From Citrus sinensis (taxonomy: Eukaryota; Streptophyta; Magnoliopsida; Sapindales; Rutaceae): a stretch of 64,000 bases of DNA. Position 1 is the stretch's first letter; each line of letters starts with the position of its first letter. The DNA is taken from the NCBI RefSeq assembly GCF_022201045.2, contig NC_068558.1, forward strand, positions 45,225,001 through 45,289,000, given 5' to 3'. Shown here one piece after another: positions 41,782 to 58,400 of the stretch. The notes under the pieces are model-generated. The model was not told the origin of the DNA and did no database searches. It was given only the letters and a program-made list of their open reading frames with translations. The position numbers and the translations under genes are program-made.

Positions 41782-43308
41782 GAGACTGTTGGGGAAATAT
41801 CAGTTTTTTAAATTTTTTATAAAATATTTTTAAAATCGCTCTCATATAATATATAAGAATTTATAATCTAGAAATCGTACCTTAAAAATTCAATTTAGAT
41901 TTTTTCGCTGAAGTGATTTAGGCTTCCAGATCACGATCTGTCACCACCACGCCTATTAGATCACGATCTGTCACCACCATGCTTGTTAAATCACGAACTG
42001 TCACCAATGATCTTTCAGGTTATGACTCAGGTTTGATCTGCACTTGACGTGTGGGCGCCTTTATCACTACCAAAGTAACTATCACGAGAAAATTTTTCTC
42101 TCAACAATAGAGAGAAAAATCTTTTTCTCTGATCTATATAAAGTGGCTGCTCTCATTTTCTTTAGAGAAAATAAGCCTTTTTATATCTCGCTTTAGTGAA
42201 ATCTCTAGGCTTCAAATCATAAAAAAAAAACTCACTTTACTTGTTTTTTCTATAGGGGACTTATCTTGTAAAATAATATAAGGCCCCTTACACACAAGCT
42301 AATTAAATGGAGCCTCCCACTAAATGATATATTTAGGTTTTTAACCCAAATATATAGTTATCTTGCTTATTAAATCTAGTAGTGGCACAGTCAATTAAAT
42401 GAGCTAACTCGGGGATTATTTGGGAACATACAATAGTGGCTACAATAATTAGGCATGTAATTAAACTAGCCCAATTATTTAATTCCAAATCTACTCCACT
42501 AAAAGATTGGAACTGACTTCCATAATTGTATGCTCGAATAATAATTCGTCCCAAGCCACATTGATTTCTTTACTACACAATCTTTTGTACCACATCGTTA
42601 ATTAAATTGCAATATCAACTGTCTAATCAATTTAATAACATCTTATTCCTTGATACTTACTGGTTTTCTCTAATGATCATTTTCAACATACTAAATATGT
42701 TGACACACTCTGGCCAGAGAATTTTATGATCAAGTGCCGAAAACCCATCAAGAGATGTGTTGTACAAATTCTATATTGTTAATCTATAACTTCAATACTC
42801 ATAAATGCTCCCACCAAGATACCAGATAATCTTGACCACAATTGTGTGTCGTGCCTATTAGTAACTCAAATAGAATAACAATTACAATCATGAAATCATA
42901 ATTAACTAAAGATTAAGATTACAGTAAAATCAATGCCTATGAGATTTAATAAGTCTGACAGTTATTTCAAGGTTAATTAAATCTCATATGTGATCCTGTT
43001 CAATGTAGTTGTACTACATCAATAAATTCATATATGATTAAGATAAATCATTAAATGAATTTACTACAATCTAAACATAAATAGAGCGCCCAACTTTATT
43101 TATCAACTGCAAACTAAATTTATTTAATCATAAGATAATTTGTGATTATGTCTTCTGTGAATCCATATGATAATCACATAAATACATATAATATAATTAA
43201 ACGGACCTTTTTCAATATATATTTATACAATTAAAAATATCTCAAATATTTTATTAATCAAAAAATAAATTAATATGCTTTAAAAGAACATAAAATCCCA
43301 ACTGAGAC
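41782..43308. mobile_element. Solo LTR of a retrotransposon (about 1517 bp), probably Ty1/copia
   Basis: The body is 41787-43303. It begins tgttggggaa and ends cccaact, so the terminal repeats are tgttggg...cccaac(a>t). The flanks are identical 5-bp repeats gagac (41782-41786 and 43304-43308), as made by LTR retrotransposon integration. No gag/pol, primer-binding site or second LTR is present, so recombination between LTRs probably removed the rest. A TATA box (tatataa, 42135-42142) and a tandem 30-bp repeat upstream of it fit an LTR promoter. It lies between the two tandem beta-glucosidase genes. The copia assignment rests only on end sequence and is inferred. Confidence 0.8.
41928..42012. 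repeat. Tandem 30-bp repeat, 2.8 units, inside the solo LTR
   Basis: Units 41928-41957, 41958-41987 and 41988-42012 share 'atcacgatctgtcaccacca' with few changes. They lie about 125-200 bp upstream of the LTR TATA box, where enhancer repeats of retrotransposon LTRs are often found. Confidence 0.85.
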
Positions 43309-43532
43309 ACCATCAGTTCTTTTCAGCCGAAAGTTTGTAACATATTGTTACAGAAGCAACCATTAGTAATCATTGAATAATTATTACTAACTTTTATGGA
43401 TCATAATCCTGTAGCTATTATTCAGTTTGGTTCGCTTAAGGAGATAAGGTTACTCCTCCCAGAACCGAATTAAAAGAAAATAATAAGAGCAGTGCAATCC
43501 TTTATTAATTTACATACATCTGAATTATCAGC

Positions 43533-48215
<4,683 letters not shown>

Positions 48216-50600
48216 GTCAACGGAGGACGCGGTTCTGCTCTGCTTCATTATGATGCCGGGGAGCCAGAAATGGAACCTGCTCCTGATGAAAACTGTACGC
48301 ACAATGACAAACATGCGGCTGACCAATCACCCAACTGAACATGTCTTGCTCTTTTACTTTCTCAGAAACTACTGGGACCAGCAGATCGATGTAGGCCCCT
48401 CGTCTGTCGTCCACCTGTCATTGAGAATCCTGACAAGTTGTATTTGATTATGCATAAATTGAGTGGGCTCAAATCTGCCATGTTTAATAATGGGATTTTA
48501 CCACATGGTTTTGTTTGTTAGTGCAAAAAAAGATTCAGACTCCCCTCATTCTTTGATGTTATTCATTGCTTGCAATAATGATATTCACACATAACCGAGC
48601 ACAGAATGGCTAGTCTTTTATGTTGTTACTAGTTTTGTTTTGTTTTTTTCTTTTTCTTTTTAATTTCAAAATGCCTAGTTTCATTTTGAGTACCCACAAG
48701 TTTCTCAGCAGTGAATGCCACTGTGTCCAGGGTCCTTTGTTCCAGCATGTTTACACAACAAGCTTTATGCAAGCAAAAATATGGGTTTATTTACGGTTTA
48801 GCTGCAGTGTAGATTCCTCAAGCACAGAGTTACCCAGGCTAGCCGCAACACATTACGGTCGACGGGCTGAGTGACCGTTGTCGCGGCTTTTCCCAAATGG
48901 CACTTGCATTATATGTTGTTAGATTTTCCATAAAAATCTAAAGCTTAGACCAGGTCTTCTATTTTTAACACGGGAGAAGCCAATAGTTTCTTTTTTTTTA
49001 AAAAAATCTAATTAGCGGCTATCAAATTTTATTTTCAATGATTATCTTCAAGAATGAAAACTAAAATCCCAGATTTTGCATACCATGATTTTATTAATAG
49101 GGGCTTAATCACCAATGTTCTCAATACTCCCATCGCATCAAGCTTTTGTTTTACCTAGTTTTACTTTCTTACTTTATAAGAAAAGTGATTTTGATAGTTC
49201 TACTACCCTTTGATTCTTTAGGCTTGTGGATGCTAGATGACCATGAAATACCATTCAGCGGCCATGTAGGTCGCTTACATTACCATCCACACCGTGGTCG
49301 AAAAATTGTTTTAATCCAAGAGCTTAAATTTTGTGACTAAAATTATGTTTAAAAATTTGGTCTAAATATGTTTACACAAGCTCCCACTGTTCTAAATTCT
49401 CCCCTCGCACCACATACATACTTGCAAAGTTGGTTCACAGCTACTGTTGCAGATGAGAAAAACGTCTCTTGCCAGTTTTGCTTCGGATTCAAAAGAAAGG
49501 GACTATCTGTAATAAGCACAGGCATATTTCTTTTTCCTTTAATGTACTTACAGGAAGATACTTCCACTAGGATTCGCACTGGCTGGTCAAATTTACCAGT
49601 TCGCTGTGAGCATTGTAAAAGGTCCAAATCCAGTAAGAAGAGACAAGGACACTTTCCCACTTCTCCGAAGAAAACAGACAAAAGTGATGGTTAAGCAAAA
49701 CTATGAACCACTCAGTCCGTGTTGCAGTGAAGTTAAGGTGGTGATATGAGCATATTCACAGAATATGAAGTGCTTGGTCTGAACGCAAATGGCAATATGA
49801 GCAATTGAGCATATTCACAATATATGAAGTGCTTGGTCCAAACTCAAATTAAGTACACTAATATGTCGGATCCTGATCAATAACACAAGGCAAGAAAACT
49901 GATAATGACATGATAACCTACAGTAGAAATGGCTCTATTTACTTGGTAAAGCCTAGTAATCAGAAATCAAGGTCATCAAAATAACCCGTGGTTGATCACA
50001 CAACTGCAGATAAGTTCCCAATATTCAAGAGATTCTATAAACTTGGAGTTCTAAAATTGTACACTGTAAGTCTATAACTACACCACTGGTATCAAGTTCA
50101 GACCTTTTTCAGTTTCTAATAGATATCTACTCAATTCAATCCCCCTACATATTCCATGAATCATCTTCCCCCCCGCCATTTACTGGAACTATGATTCATT
50201 CTACATTCAACAACCAGAACACATAAGTCCTAACAATCATATATTATTACTACCAAAAGAAGGAAACAAGGAGAAAAGTTTAAAAGTAAAACGAAATTTG
50301 CTAGTCTGACTTGAGGGAAAGAGATTTATAAATTATAATCTTTGGGAACCTCATATCAAAATTGAGCAAAAACCCCATCTGATTTACTATGTTAAGAAGA
50401 TTTTCTACCATGCGTAAACCAAATATCCAATTAAAACAAAAATGGAAAGAAGAACTAAAGAAATAAAGCTACAATATTGCATGAGATATTGTGTTTCCTA
50501 TTCAACACCACCAGCCTATGACATTCGTCTAATTCATTGCATCAAGAGTTGTGTGTGCTATTTTATAATCTGCTTGATTCAGCTTTTCAATCTTCATTTG
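48216..50600. other. Promoter of beta-glucosidase B and spacer
   Basis: The left few hundred bases should contain the copy B promoter. Overlapping open frames on both strands at 48042-48447 are not supported by any family motif. The only stretch that looks coding is at 49368-49694 (separate entry). No RNA gene or inverted-repeat element was recognised. Confidence 0.4.
49368..49694 (+). CDS. Hypothetical small ORF or gene remnant with two CxxC pairs
   Basis: An open frame of 108 aa contains CQFC and, 59 residues on, CEHC followed by a lysine/serine-rich tail (KRSKSSKKRQGHFPTSPKK). Two CxxC pairs could form a zinc ribbon, and the composition is more protein-like than other intergenic frames here. 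I recognise no family, there is an equally long frame on the opposite strand, and no promoter or splice context supports it. It could be the last exon of a lost gene. Confidence 0.2.
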   Translation: MFTQAPTVLNSPLAPHTYLQSWFTATVADEKNVSCQFCFGFKRKGLSVISTGIFLFPLMYLQEDTSTRIRTGWSNLPVRCEHCKRSKSSKKRQGHFPTSPKKTDKSDG

Positions 50601-51076
50601 TTAAAGATACGGAAATTATCCACCGATCACTTATTTTTTCACCGTTTTTCAAAAACACACAAATCTTTATTTTTTACGGCGCTCCACCTAAAGTTAACAT
50701 TTTTTTTCGTTGGTCCACTCTAGTTATAACACCGTTAGAACTTTACTGATATCATAAGGGTAAAATTATCATTTTACAACGATACAGTGGTGGACATGTA
50801 CAAAACAATATAACTTCCAAGTGGAGTTCAGCAAAAAAAAAATTGTGTATTTTTTAAAAAATACAAAAAAAAACAAGTGATTGATGTATAATTTATCTTT
50901 TACATTTGAGGGTAAAAAAATTATTTATATAATATTCTGTTAGTTTTCTTAACGGTCTCCAAACAGAAGTAGACAAGTGAAAAGAAATGTAATTTCAAGT
51001 GGGTTAAAAAAAAAATATGTATTTTAAAAAAAGCCCGAAAAAACTGGTGATCGGTGGATAATTTTCCTTAAATATA
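50601..51076. mobile_element. Mutator-like MITE (about 458 bp)
   Basis: The body is 50610-51067. The left end 'ggaaattatccaccgatcac' and the reverse complement of the right end 'ggaaaattatccaccgatca' are nearly identical terminal repeats. Weaker similarity continues inward. Flanking 9-mers ttaaagata (50601-50609) and ttaaatata (51068-51076) differ at one base. No coding capacity; it lies about 440 bp downstream of the EID1-like gene. Confidence 0.82.
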
Positions 51077-51505
51077 TAACTTATGGCAACTGAACTTCAG
51101 AGCATTCACGTGCGAAAAAGCATCTCTTTCAAAAATTTCTGCACCCCCTCAATGGAAGCTCACCAGCTAATCTAAAAATCCAATACCTATATTGAATATT
51201 ATATACATAAATATATATAGAGAAAACTAGTTAACAGATTAAACTATCAATTGTCACACTCAAAACTACTTTCCAGCAACAACTTATTAGGAGGGGAAAG
51301 AAATAACTGATAGAAACCTTCAAAACACTAAAAAAACACAAACCTCATTTTTATTTAATAAAACTCAAAATAATATAACTGATTGGTCGTGAAAATTACA
51401 AAATTAAAAGAGATAATAAGAGATGCAGGCAAGCAAAGAAATAGAAATAATCAACAACAAAAGAAGTTGGAAACTATTACAATACCAGACAATCCGAAAA
51501 TAGAA

Positions 51506-52486
51506 TCAAGTGTATAATGGTAAATCAGTCCAGGCTCCAGAAACGTGTCCATTTTCACACACATAAGCTCTGACAACAGGCTCACCATCATCATGGTACC
51601 CAAAAACCCTTCTCAAACAAAAAGCAGAATGTAAGTCCCAAGTCTCTTTACAGTTACAAAATGCACAATTGACGTCAATCTTACTCCGGTTCCCATCATT
51701 AATGGTTCTCCAAACACGAGATCGCTTAAAGTTCTTAAAAATACCTCTAAAAAGCATGTAATTTCGCTTCTCTTCAGTGTGAAGACACCCAGGCCAATCA
51801 CAAATGTATAAACAATCCCCTCTGAATCTACTCGCAAGCAATTTATTCCCCTGCTCACGACACAAATTCCAAACCCCAGATGCCAAATGAGACCTAAATG
51901 ATCTACATATCTTCCTCTTCTTTGCGGATTCGCCACCCACTTTAACCTCACACTTGTCGACATCCTCAACAACTAAGCTACCATCACCACCACCATCATC
52001 ATCATGTGACTCGGATTTATCATAAACAGTATCGTAATAAAGATCATCAAAAAGTGACCAAGAACAATCAGTAACAGAATTTAGATTGCTGGAGCAAGCC
52101 TCGGCCGTTGTCGTTGTCGACGTCGGTTGAATGGCGCTCGTGCTGCAACTTTGATAATCAGAGTCGGGGCCCAGCTCGCGCTCGAGGCCGAAATCCGAAT
52201 TCTCCAAGAGAACGCCGGCGTGAAGGAGGCCGGGGCAGCAGACGGAAAGCTTGTGGAGGGATGACCAGCCACCGGGCGGAACGCCAGAATTCGGGGAGAT
52301 GAGATCAGCGACAACGGCAGGAATGGACTTGGAGCACTTGGTCTTCCAGCAGATGTTGCGAACGAGAGAAGAGAATTTGACGCAGACGCAAGCTAAGCGG
52401 GCCCAGTTTCTTGGATCATCTTCCAGTTTGAAGAAGATGTTCAGCACGACGTCGTCAGAGAGCTTTGAGAATAAGGTTTCTGCCAT
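51506..52486 (-). CDS. EID1: F-box protein EID1-like (phytochrome A signalling)
   Basis: Intronless gene of 326 aa from the Met at 52484-52486 (MAETLFSKLSDDVV); the in-frame Met seven codons upstream is less likely because the family begins MAES/MAET. The F-box covers about residues 6-46 (LSDDVVLNIFFKLEDDPRNW, then ARLACVCVKFSSL). The middle is variable and acidic. The C-terminal half is highly conserved in the family: FRGDCLYICDWPGCLH, KRNYMLFRGIFKNFKRSRVW, and the end VCENGHVSGAWTDLPLYT, with many Cys and His residues. EID1 is the substrate receptor of an SCF ubiquitin ligase that limits phytochrome A signalling in far-red light. Single-exon structure matches Arabidopsis EID1. Confidence 0.95.
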   Translation of the reverse strand: MAETLFSKLSDDVVLNIFFKLEDDPRNWARLACVCVKFSSLVRNICWKTKCSKSIPAVVADLISPNSGVPPGGWSSLHKLSVCCPGLLHAGVLLENSDFGLERELGPDSDYQSCSTSAIQPTSTTTTAEACSSNLNSVTDCSWSLFDDLYYDTVYDKSESHDDDGGGDGSLVVEDVDKCEVKVGGESAKKRKICRSFRSHLASGVWNLCREQGNKLLASRFRGDCLYICDWPGCLHTEEKRNYMLFRGIFKNFKRSRVWRTINDGNRSKIDVNCAFCNCKETWDLHSAFCLRRVFGYHDDGEPVVRAYVCENGHVSGAWTDLPLYT

Positions 52487-53021
52487 TCTAAGAAAGAATC
52501 GAATCAAGTGAATTTGCGATAGAATTGTTTGTTCTCTCCGGTTCTTTCTTTGGTGGTCTTGATTCTTAGAAAAGAGAGAGACAGCGACAGTGAAATTGCT
52601 TGGCTGCCAATCGTTTTAGTTTTGAATCAGAGGGCGGCTGGGGTCTGACACTCCTGTAAAACTTTTGGCTGATTATGATGAGGGAATTGCTATGTTGGAG
52701 ATGCAATACTAAGTGCACAGCATCTTGAATGATAAATAGCTTTGTTAACTTTACTCAACTATTTATTTCCTTAATTTGCCCTTCCGTCAAGTTGTGCATT
52801 TTTCTGTCGAGACGCGGTGCACTTAGCATGGTCTAGTCGATGAGTCGAGTCGACATCCACTGTTGCAAGTATATGCTTTTGTCAAGATAACTATCAACTA
52901 ACGGGTATCAATTAACTGAAAAAATTCGAACCGTCCACCTGTTCGGTTTAGAAAGCAGCACAGGCTAGATAGTCTTAGCTCTTTTCACTTGATTTGACGG
53001 CGCTAACCAAATTGCGAGAGA
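52487..53021 (-). promoter_or_regulatory. EID1-like leader and promoter region
   Basis: About 535 bp between the EID1-like start codon and a Mutator-like element. A CT/GA-rich leader (aaaagagagagacagcgaca, near 52569-52588) lies close to the gene. No clear TATA box was identified, so only the location supports the call. Confidence 0.35.
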
Positions 53022-55195
53022 ATTATCGATCCGGCTATTTTTGGAAATCTCCATAAAGCTTGATATAATTTTACTTAGGTGGTGAGATTAATTATATTCT
53101 CAGTTATTTCTCCTACCGTTAGTATATATATAAAACGTTAGTATTTGAGGATAAAAATGTAAAAGACAAGTTGAAATGCTAAAAAAATTAAATAACAATA
53201 AAAAATAATTTAAAATTTATTGGATAATTACATTATCCGATTACACACAATATCCATTGTATAAAATAGTACATTTCTCTTTCCCCACCATAAAAAAAAA
53301 TAATAATAGAGATAAACACAATTTTCACTCCACTCCACTCCATTTTCACTCACAATTATAGATCTTCACCATTTCATTCTCTCATAATTGTCACTCTACT
53401 CCCCTACTCTCATTTGCTGTAACAAAAGGAAATAAACATCAATAGCATATATAACTCATGAAGAAGAAAAACATGGGTGGTCAGAGAAGGTCACCGACCG
53501 GTAACGATCAACGACAACGAGGATATGTCACTGGTATTAGAGTTTGTAAGAGGTTAGTTACTTTATTAAAATCTAAAATTTTAAAATACCTTTGATTTTC
53601 TTATTTTTTGAGATTTTATAAGTGATTGTTGTTGGTTGTATTTGATATGTCTTGTTCATGGATTGGTGATGGAAAAATTAATTAAAAGGAAAATAGGTTC
53701 ATTCATACGTGGCTATGAGTTGAAAAAAAATAATTATTGGTTATTTTATATTTATGATTTACACCATACATAGTGTAATAAGGCATATAAAGACAATAAT
53801 TTGTTATTCTTATGCAAATGAGTGTGCAAAATAGAAGTAATCTTAATTGTAATTTTTATTTTCCTCACCAAAATTTGCTAAAGTTGATATGTTTATAAAT
53901 TTACAGTGTTTGTGTGTGCATGTCGCACAAACACAATTCTTGTGTTTTTGGACAATAAGGATTGTCTCCCATGCGACAAGCCCTCGTCGCACAAACACAT
54001 TTTTTGTTTTTTGGGTGACATTGTTGTCGCATGCGCGACGAACTTTTGTTGCCCGAATTCAGTTTCTGTTTTTTTTAAGCGACAGCCCATGTCGCTCAAA
54101 GACAGTGTTTTTGTGTTTTGGGCGGCAACATACTTTTGTCGCACATACAGACATTCTGTGTTTTTGGGTGACAAGTGATGTCTCCAGCTCAACAGTTTTT
54201 GTCGCACAAACGCAATTTCTGTTTTTTTAAGCGACAGACATGTCATATGAAAAATATTAAAATGTATTACTATTATCATTATTTTTCTTTATTATTGTAA
54301 CTGTTGTTGTTGTTGTTTAGTAATGTCATTATTATTATTATTATTCAATAATTATTACTTTGCTTTCATTTATTAACGTGTTTATTGACACATGATAGAG
54401 ACGAAATGTTAGTTGAACCGTCTGCTGTTTCACTGGAACCTGCAGCAAAAATGGACAATGTCATGTATAAATTATAACTTAATTATCATGTCACACTGTT
54501 AATGTAGTTGTTATTTGTGTTCTTTTTGTATATATGAGCGACGGTTGGATGTATAAACTGATGAAATTCAGTCAAATTATGATTGTCACCACCTGTAAGT
54601 TACAGAAATACATATGTGACCATTATTTAAATGATGGTGTCATTCTACTTAATGTTATTTTTCAATTCAATTAACTCATACTAAAATTTTTTTCTATTGC
54701 CACAAATTAAAATATTTATTATTTTTTATTTATGTTGCCAGTTTGGTGACATACAACTTGATGATTTCGAATTTAATTATTTCTTTAAACAAGTAAAACA
54801 TTAATGGTTTGTTTGATGGAAACTGATATAATCTATTACTGAGAGAACTAAATTATGTTTTAGTGATTTTTTATTTCATCCTCCAGCCCTACAAGCATTC
54901 CATAATTTGAAGAGACAAGCAATTGTCGCCTGTCGCGCAAGAGACGACATTCGTCGCTTGCAATTACAGAAACAAACATTTTGTGATTTAGAAAGACAAA
55001 CACTTGTCGCCCGAGAGACATGTTCTATCTCCCCAAATTAGTTTGAATATTTTAGTTATTTCGCAGGTCAACTAACGATCAACCCGTATGTATACTAACA
55101 TCAGGATAGGTAAATAAGAATACAATTAATCTCGTTATCTAAATAAAATTATATCAAATTTCAAGGAAAGTTTTTTAAAATAACCCATTATTGAT
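53022..55195. mobile_element. Mutator-like element of about 2.16 kb with about 100-bp terminal inverted repeats
   Basis: The body is about 53031-55186. The left arm (ggctatttttggaaa...ttgatataattttac...gagattaattatattct) matches the reverse complement of the right arm (ggttattttaaaaaa...ttgatataattttat...gagattaattgtattct) over about 100 bp. Flanking 9-mers attatcgat (53022-53030) and attattgat (55187-55195) differ at one base. The interior has no transposase; it carries a tandem array rich in gtcgc (53900-54245) and a small inverted counterpart near 54905-55025. The right end reaches into the 3' flank of the SR34-like gene. Confidence 0.75.
53900..54245. repeat. Degenerate tandem array of gtcgcacaaacac-type units
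   Basis: Five or six diverged units of about 60-70 bp alternate 'tgtcgcacaaacaca' with 'ttctgttttttgggcgaca'-like segments; consecutive segments are partly complementary to each other (tgtcgc / gcgaca). Open frames across the array on both strands are a by-product. It sits inside the Mutator-like element. Confidence 0.75.
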
Positions 55196-55428
55196 CCAGT
55201 CTTTTCTGTTTGCGGACGATGGTGGAAATTTCGACTGGATCTCATAGTGAACCCAACGAGCGCCATACGTCAGAGTTGGGACCATTATGATTTTTGTCTC
55301 ACGCACAACCCCACCTTTTCCAGTGAGTGGCATCTCATGTGCCCAACTTATCCCACGATAAGATACGATAAGAGCATTATTTCCTGAAACATTCAAATTA
55401 TTGGCGGAACAACGCCAACTGAACCACT

Positions 55429-58400
55429 TCACCTGTCCTCATCTCACGCGCAAATGAAGCTAGAATTTGTAAAGCCACATAAATATAGAAATTCCCAGTT
55501 ACAGGATTGAACAATAATAATGCCTCCGGATACTAATTTATTTGGACCAAACATCATGTGGAACCGGGTCCAGTAGTTAACTAGTTATCTCAATCCAGCC
55601 AAGTAATCTTCTTGATCCAATTCAAATAAAAGAAACACAAACTGTTCAATTCCATCAACCACCCTAGTACCACAAATCCACATCTATCAAGAATTCCAAA
55701 TTTGCGAAGCATACAATAGATAAGGCAACATGGAATTTCGCCATTGTCCAGGGCATCCAAAGAAACAACCAAACCTCACCTGTCCAGACAATTTGCAACC
55801 AGGAATCAAATCATAACTTGTGCCAAACACAAAGCAATAGCGGGGAAGAAAAAAGTACATAATCAAAACCTCAAACTTTGTGAACAAAGAATGAAGGAAA
55901 AACATAGCTGAGAAGAATGAGACCTGGATAAACTCCTGCTCCTGCTTCTGCTCCCACTCGGGCTCCTGCTAACACTTCGCTTTTTGGGGCTTTTACTTAT
56001 TTGTTTCTGTGCAGTCAATCATAGTTTTTGTAAGGCAGCCAATGACCAATAAAGGATACGAGTCAATAATGGACAAGCAAATTCTAAGCCTCCCAATCCC
56101 CACCAAAGAATAAGAGATTTGGCAAATAAAACCATTAACAGCATTGATACTTATCCAAGAAGCATATCAGCGAAACTTCATAAACATATTAATTACCAAA
56201 TGAATTTAGGTTTACAACCTTTTTTACACTCTCCAGTTCATTATTTAGGTTTATAACTTTCTTACATTCTACAGTTCATTATTATTTATTTTATTTTTTT
56301 GGGGGGGTGGGGGGGTAAGGATAATTATTTTATATCTAAAACCTGCTGGATGAGTAGCCATATCAGTTTGGTCAGGATCCAATAATATAGCTGAAGAAAC
56401 TTGAATAACATCAGAAATCACTTACAGGAGGCAACGGAGATCTGGATCTTGATCGTGATCTGCAAAAGTTCCACAAACAACCCAAATTTAAAATCCACTC
56501 GTTCCTTTTAAGAACTTTCATCCAAGAGCCTTGTGCCTCTTCCACGTCAAGATTTTACCATATTTAAAAGGGAATAAAGAGAGGGGGCAAAAAAAAAAAC
56601 TTTAGCAGCTCAACACAGAACAAAATATCAGAGTTAATTCATAAATTTCCATCCACAAATAATACCTAACTTCAGAAAAATAAACCTTATTAAAGAATAC
56701 TGCATTTTTAAGACACCAGTGGACATGAGAGAACCATGCTTCCCTACTGTACCACCAAATATCCAAGAGAATCCAGATGGCACGTCCTAATAGCTTGGCA
56801 ATTGTTGAAGCAGAAAATGGCAAAGAAATTGTATCAACCGCTCATTGATCGAGACTTCCAGATCCAAATGGCACTTAATTCACTGAAATCCAGCTTTATT
56901 ATTGCAATCCATTGTCTCCTTTGTTCCATATCTAGCACCATGGACATTGGTGATGCTAAATGCATTAGAACAGAGATACCATGAAGGTTTCCAAAGTTGC
57001 CCATCTGGAAAGAGCATACCTCTACACCCATAAGAGTTGCAAGCAATTGAACAATATCCCATCAAGATCCTAATATCCAATTCCCAGTTTGCAGCACATA
57101 TCCATTATCTAAAAACACAAAAAGGCAATGTTCATACAGTAAAGAGAAAATGAAGACAGTTTTGACACCAGGATTTCTTTTTCAGTAACCCCATCCCATG
57201 GGAATAAGGCATAGAAGTCAAAAATAAAAATTCTATACACACACTTGGAAATTATTTACTCTTCATGTCTCAGGAAAATGTCACAGAAAATTGCAAGTGC
57301 GCAAGAATGTCTTCGCCACAATCCTTCCAAATCAACCCAGCTAAGATCTGATATAATTTACCCCAAGGTAAATTAATTTGATAGAATTACTCCAACCAAT
57401 GTTTGCATGCACATGTCTCCCTTTACATGAGCATTACATGTTTCAAAGGAGAAGGTATATTAAAAATACTTGAGCGGCTTCAAGAAGAACCAATAATTTG
57501 AAATCAAATGAAATAAACTATGCAGAACTTAAAGCAATTTTAAAGTAAAGCTTCTATCTGTCAAATCAAGATTACCATAAGAAAGTATTAAGTTTCACGT
57601 ACAATCCCAACATGCATAACAAAGGATAATAACGAAGCATACCTTGACAAAGAGCGAGGCTTTGATCCAGAGCGTGAGCGAGAAGCAGACCTTGATCTGG
57701 ATCTATCAGGAGAACGGCGTGAAGATTTGGCTTTTGGAGACTTGCTGCATTGTGTTAAAAATGTTAATAAACACAGCTCATATTCTTCAACTGAACACAC
57801 AATTTCGAATTGCTGCAATATGTCCACCACAAACAACAGCAATGCACATACTAACTATAACTTGTCTAAAAGATTAACATGAACTTACCTCTGACTACGA
57901 CTCCGACTGTAACTTCGGCCACGACTGCGACTGCGGCTTCGGCTCTCACTCCGCCCTCTTGAATAAGATCGGCCACGACTAGGACTCTGGGATCCATCAC
58001 GTCTATGATCATACTCCCTCACCTAATTGTCCATATCTTAGTAAGTATAATGCATCACCAAAGTACATTAATTTCAGAATATTCAGTGAGAGACTCACCC
58101 GAACATAAGCCCGAGAAAATGCATTCCTAAACTCAGAGTCATCAAGTTTTTTGATCTGCAGATGAAAACACAAAGTATACACGAGTAATCATCAAAAAAC
58201 ATGGACGAACATCACTGCTGATTACTCCATAATTAAAGGAGGATGACTTACTGCATGCTTCATATCATCATAGTTTGTGTAGTCCACAATGCCAGTTGTG
58301 CCTGCAAACAAAAAGAAAATAGATTAAAGAGAACAAAACGTAGGCATCTTTCCAAAAGTGAATATAATTCATAAAGCACAAAACTAAAGACATGGCAACT

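Noticed and set aside
51613..52511. Several frames overlapping the EID1-like gene
   Set aside because: They are shadow frames; the minus-strand frame from 52486 carries the F-box and conserved C terminus.
53900..54245. Possible CRISPR-like array
   Set aside because: Units are degenerate and contiguous without unique spacers, and the context is a plant nuclear transposon.
53889..54279. Overlapping 90-128 aa frames on both strands
   Set aside because: They are produced by the tandem gtcgcacaaacac array; all frames show the same short period and no domain.
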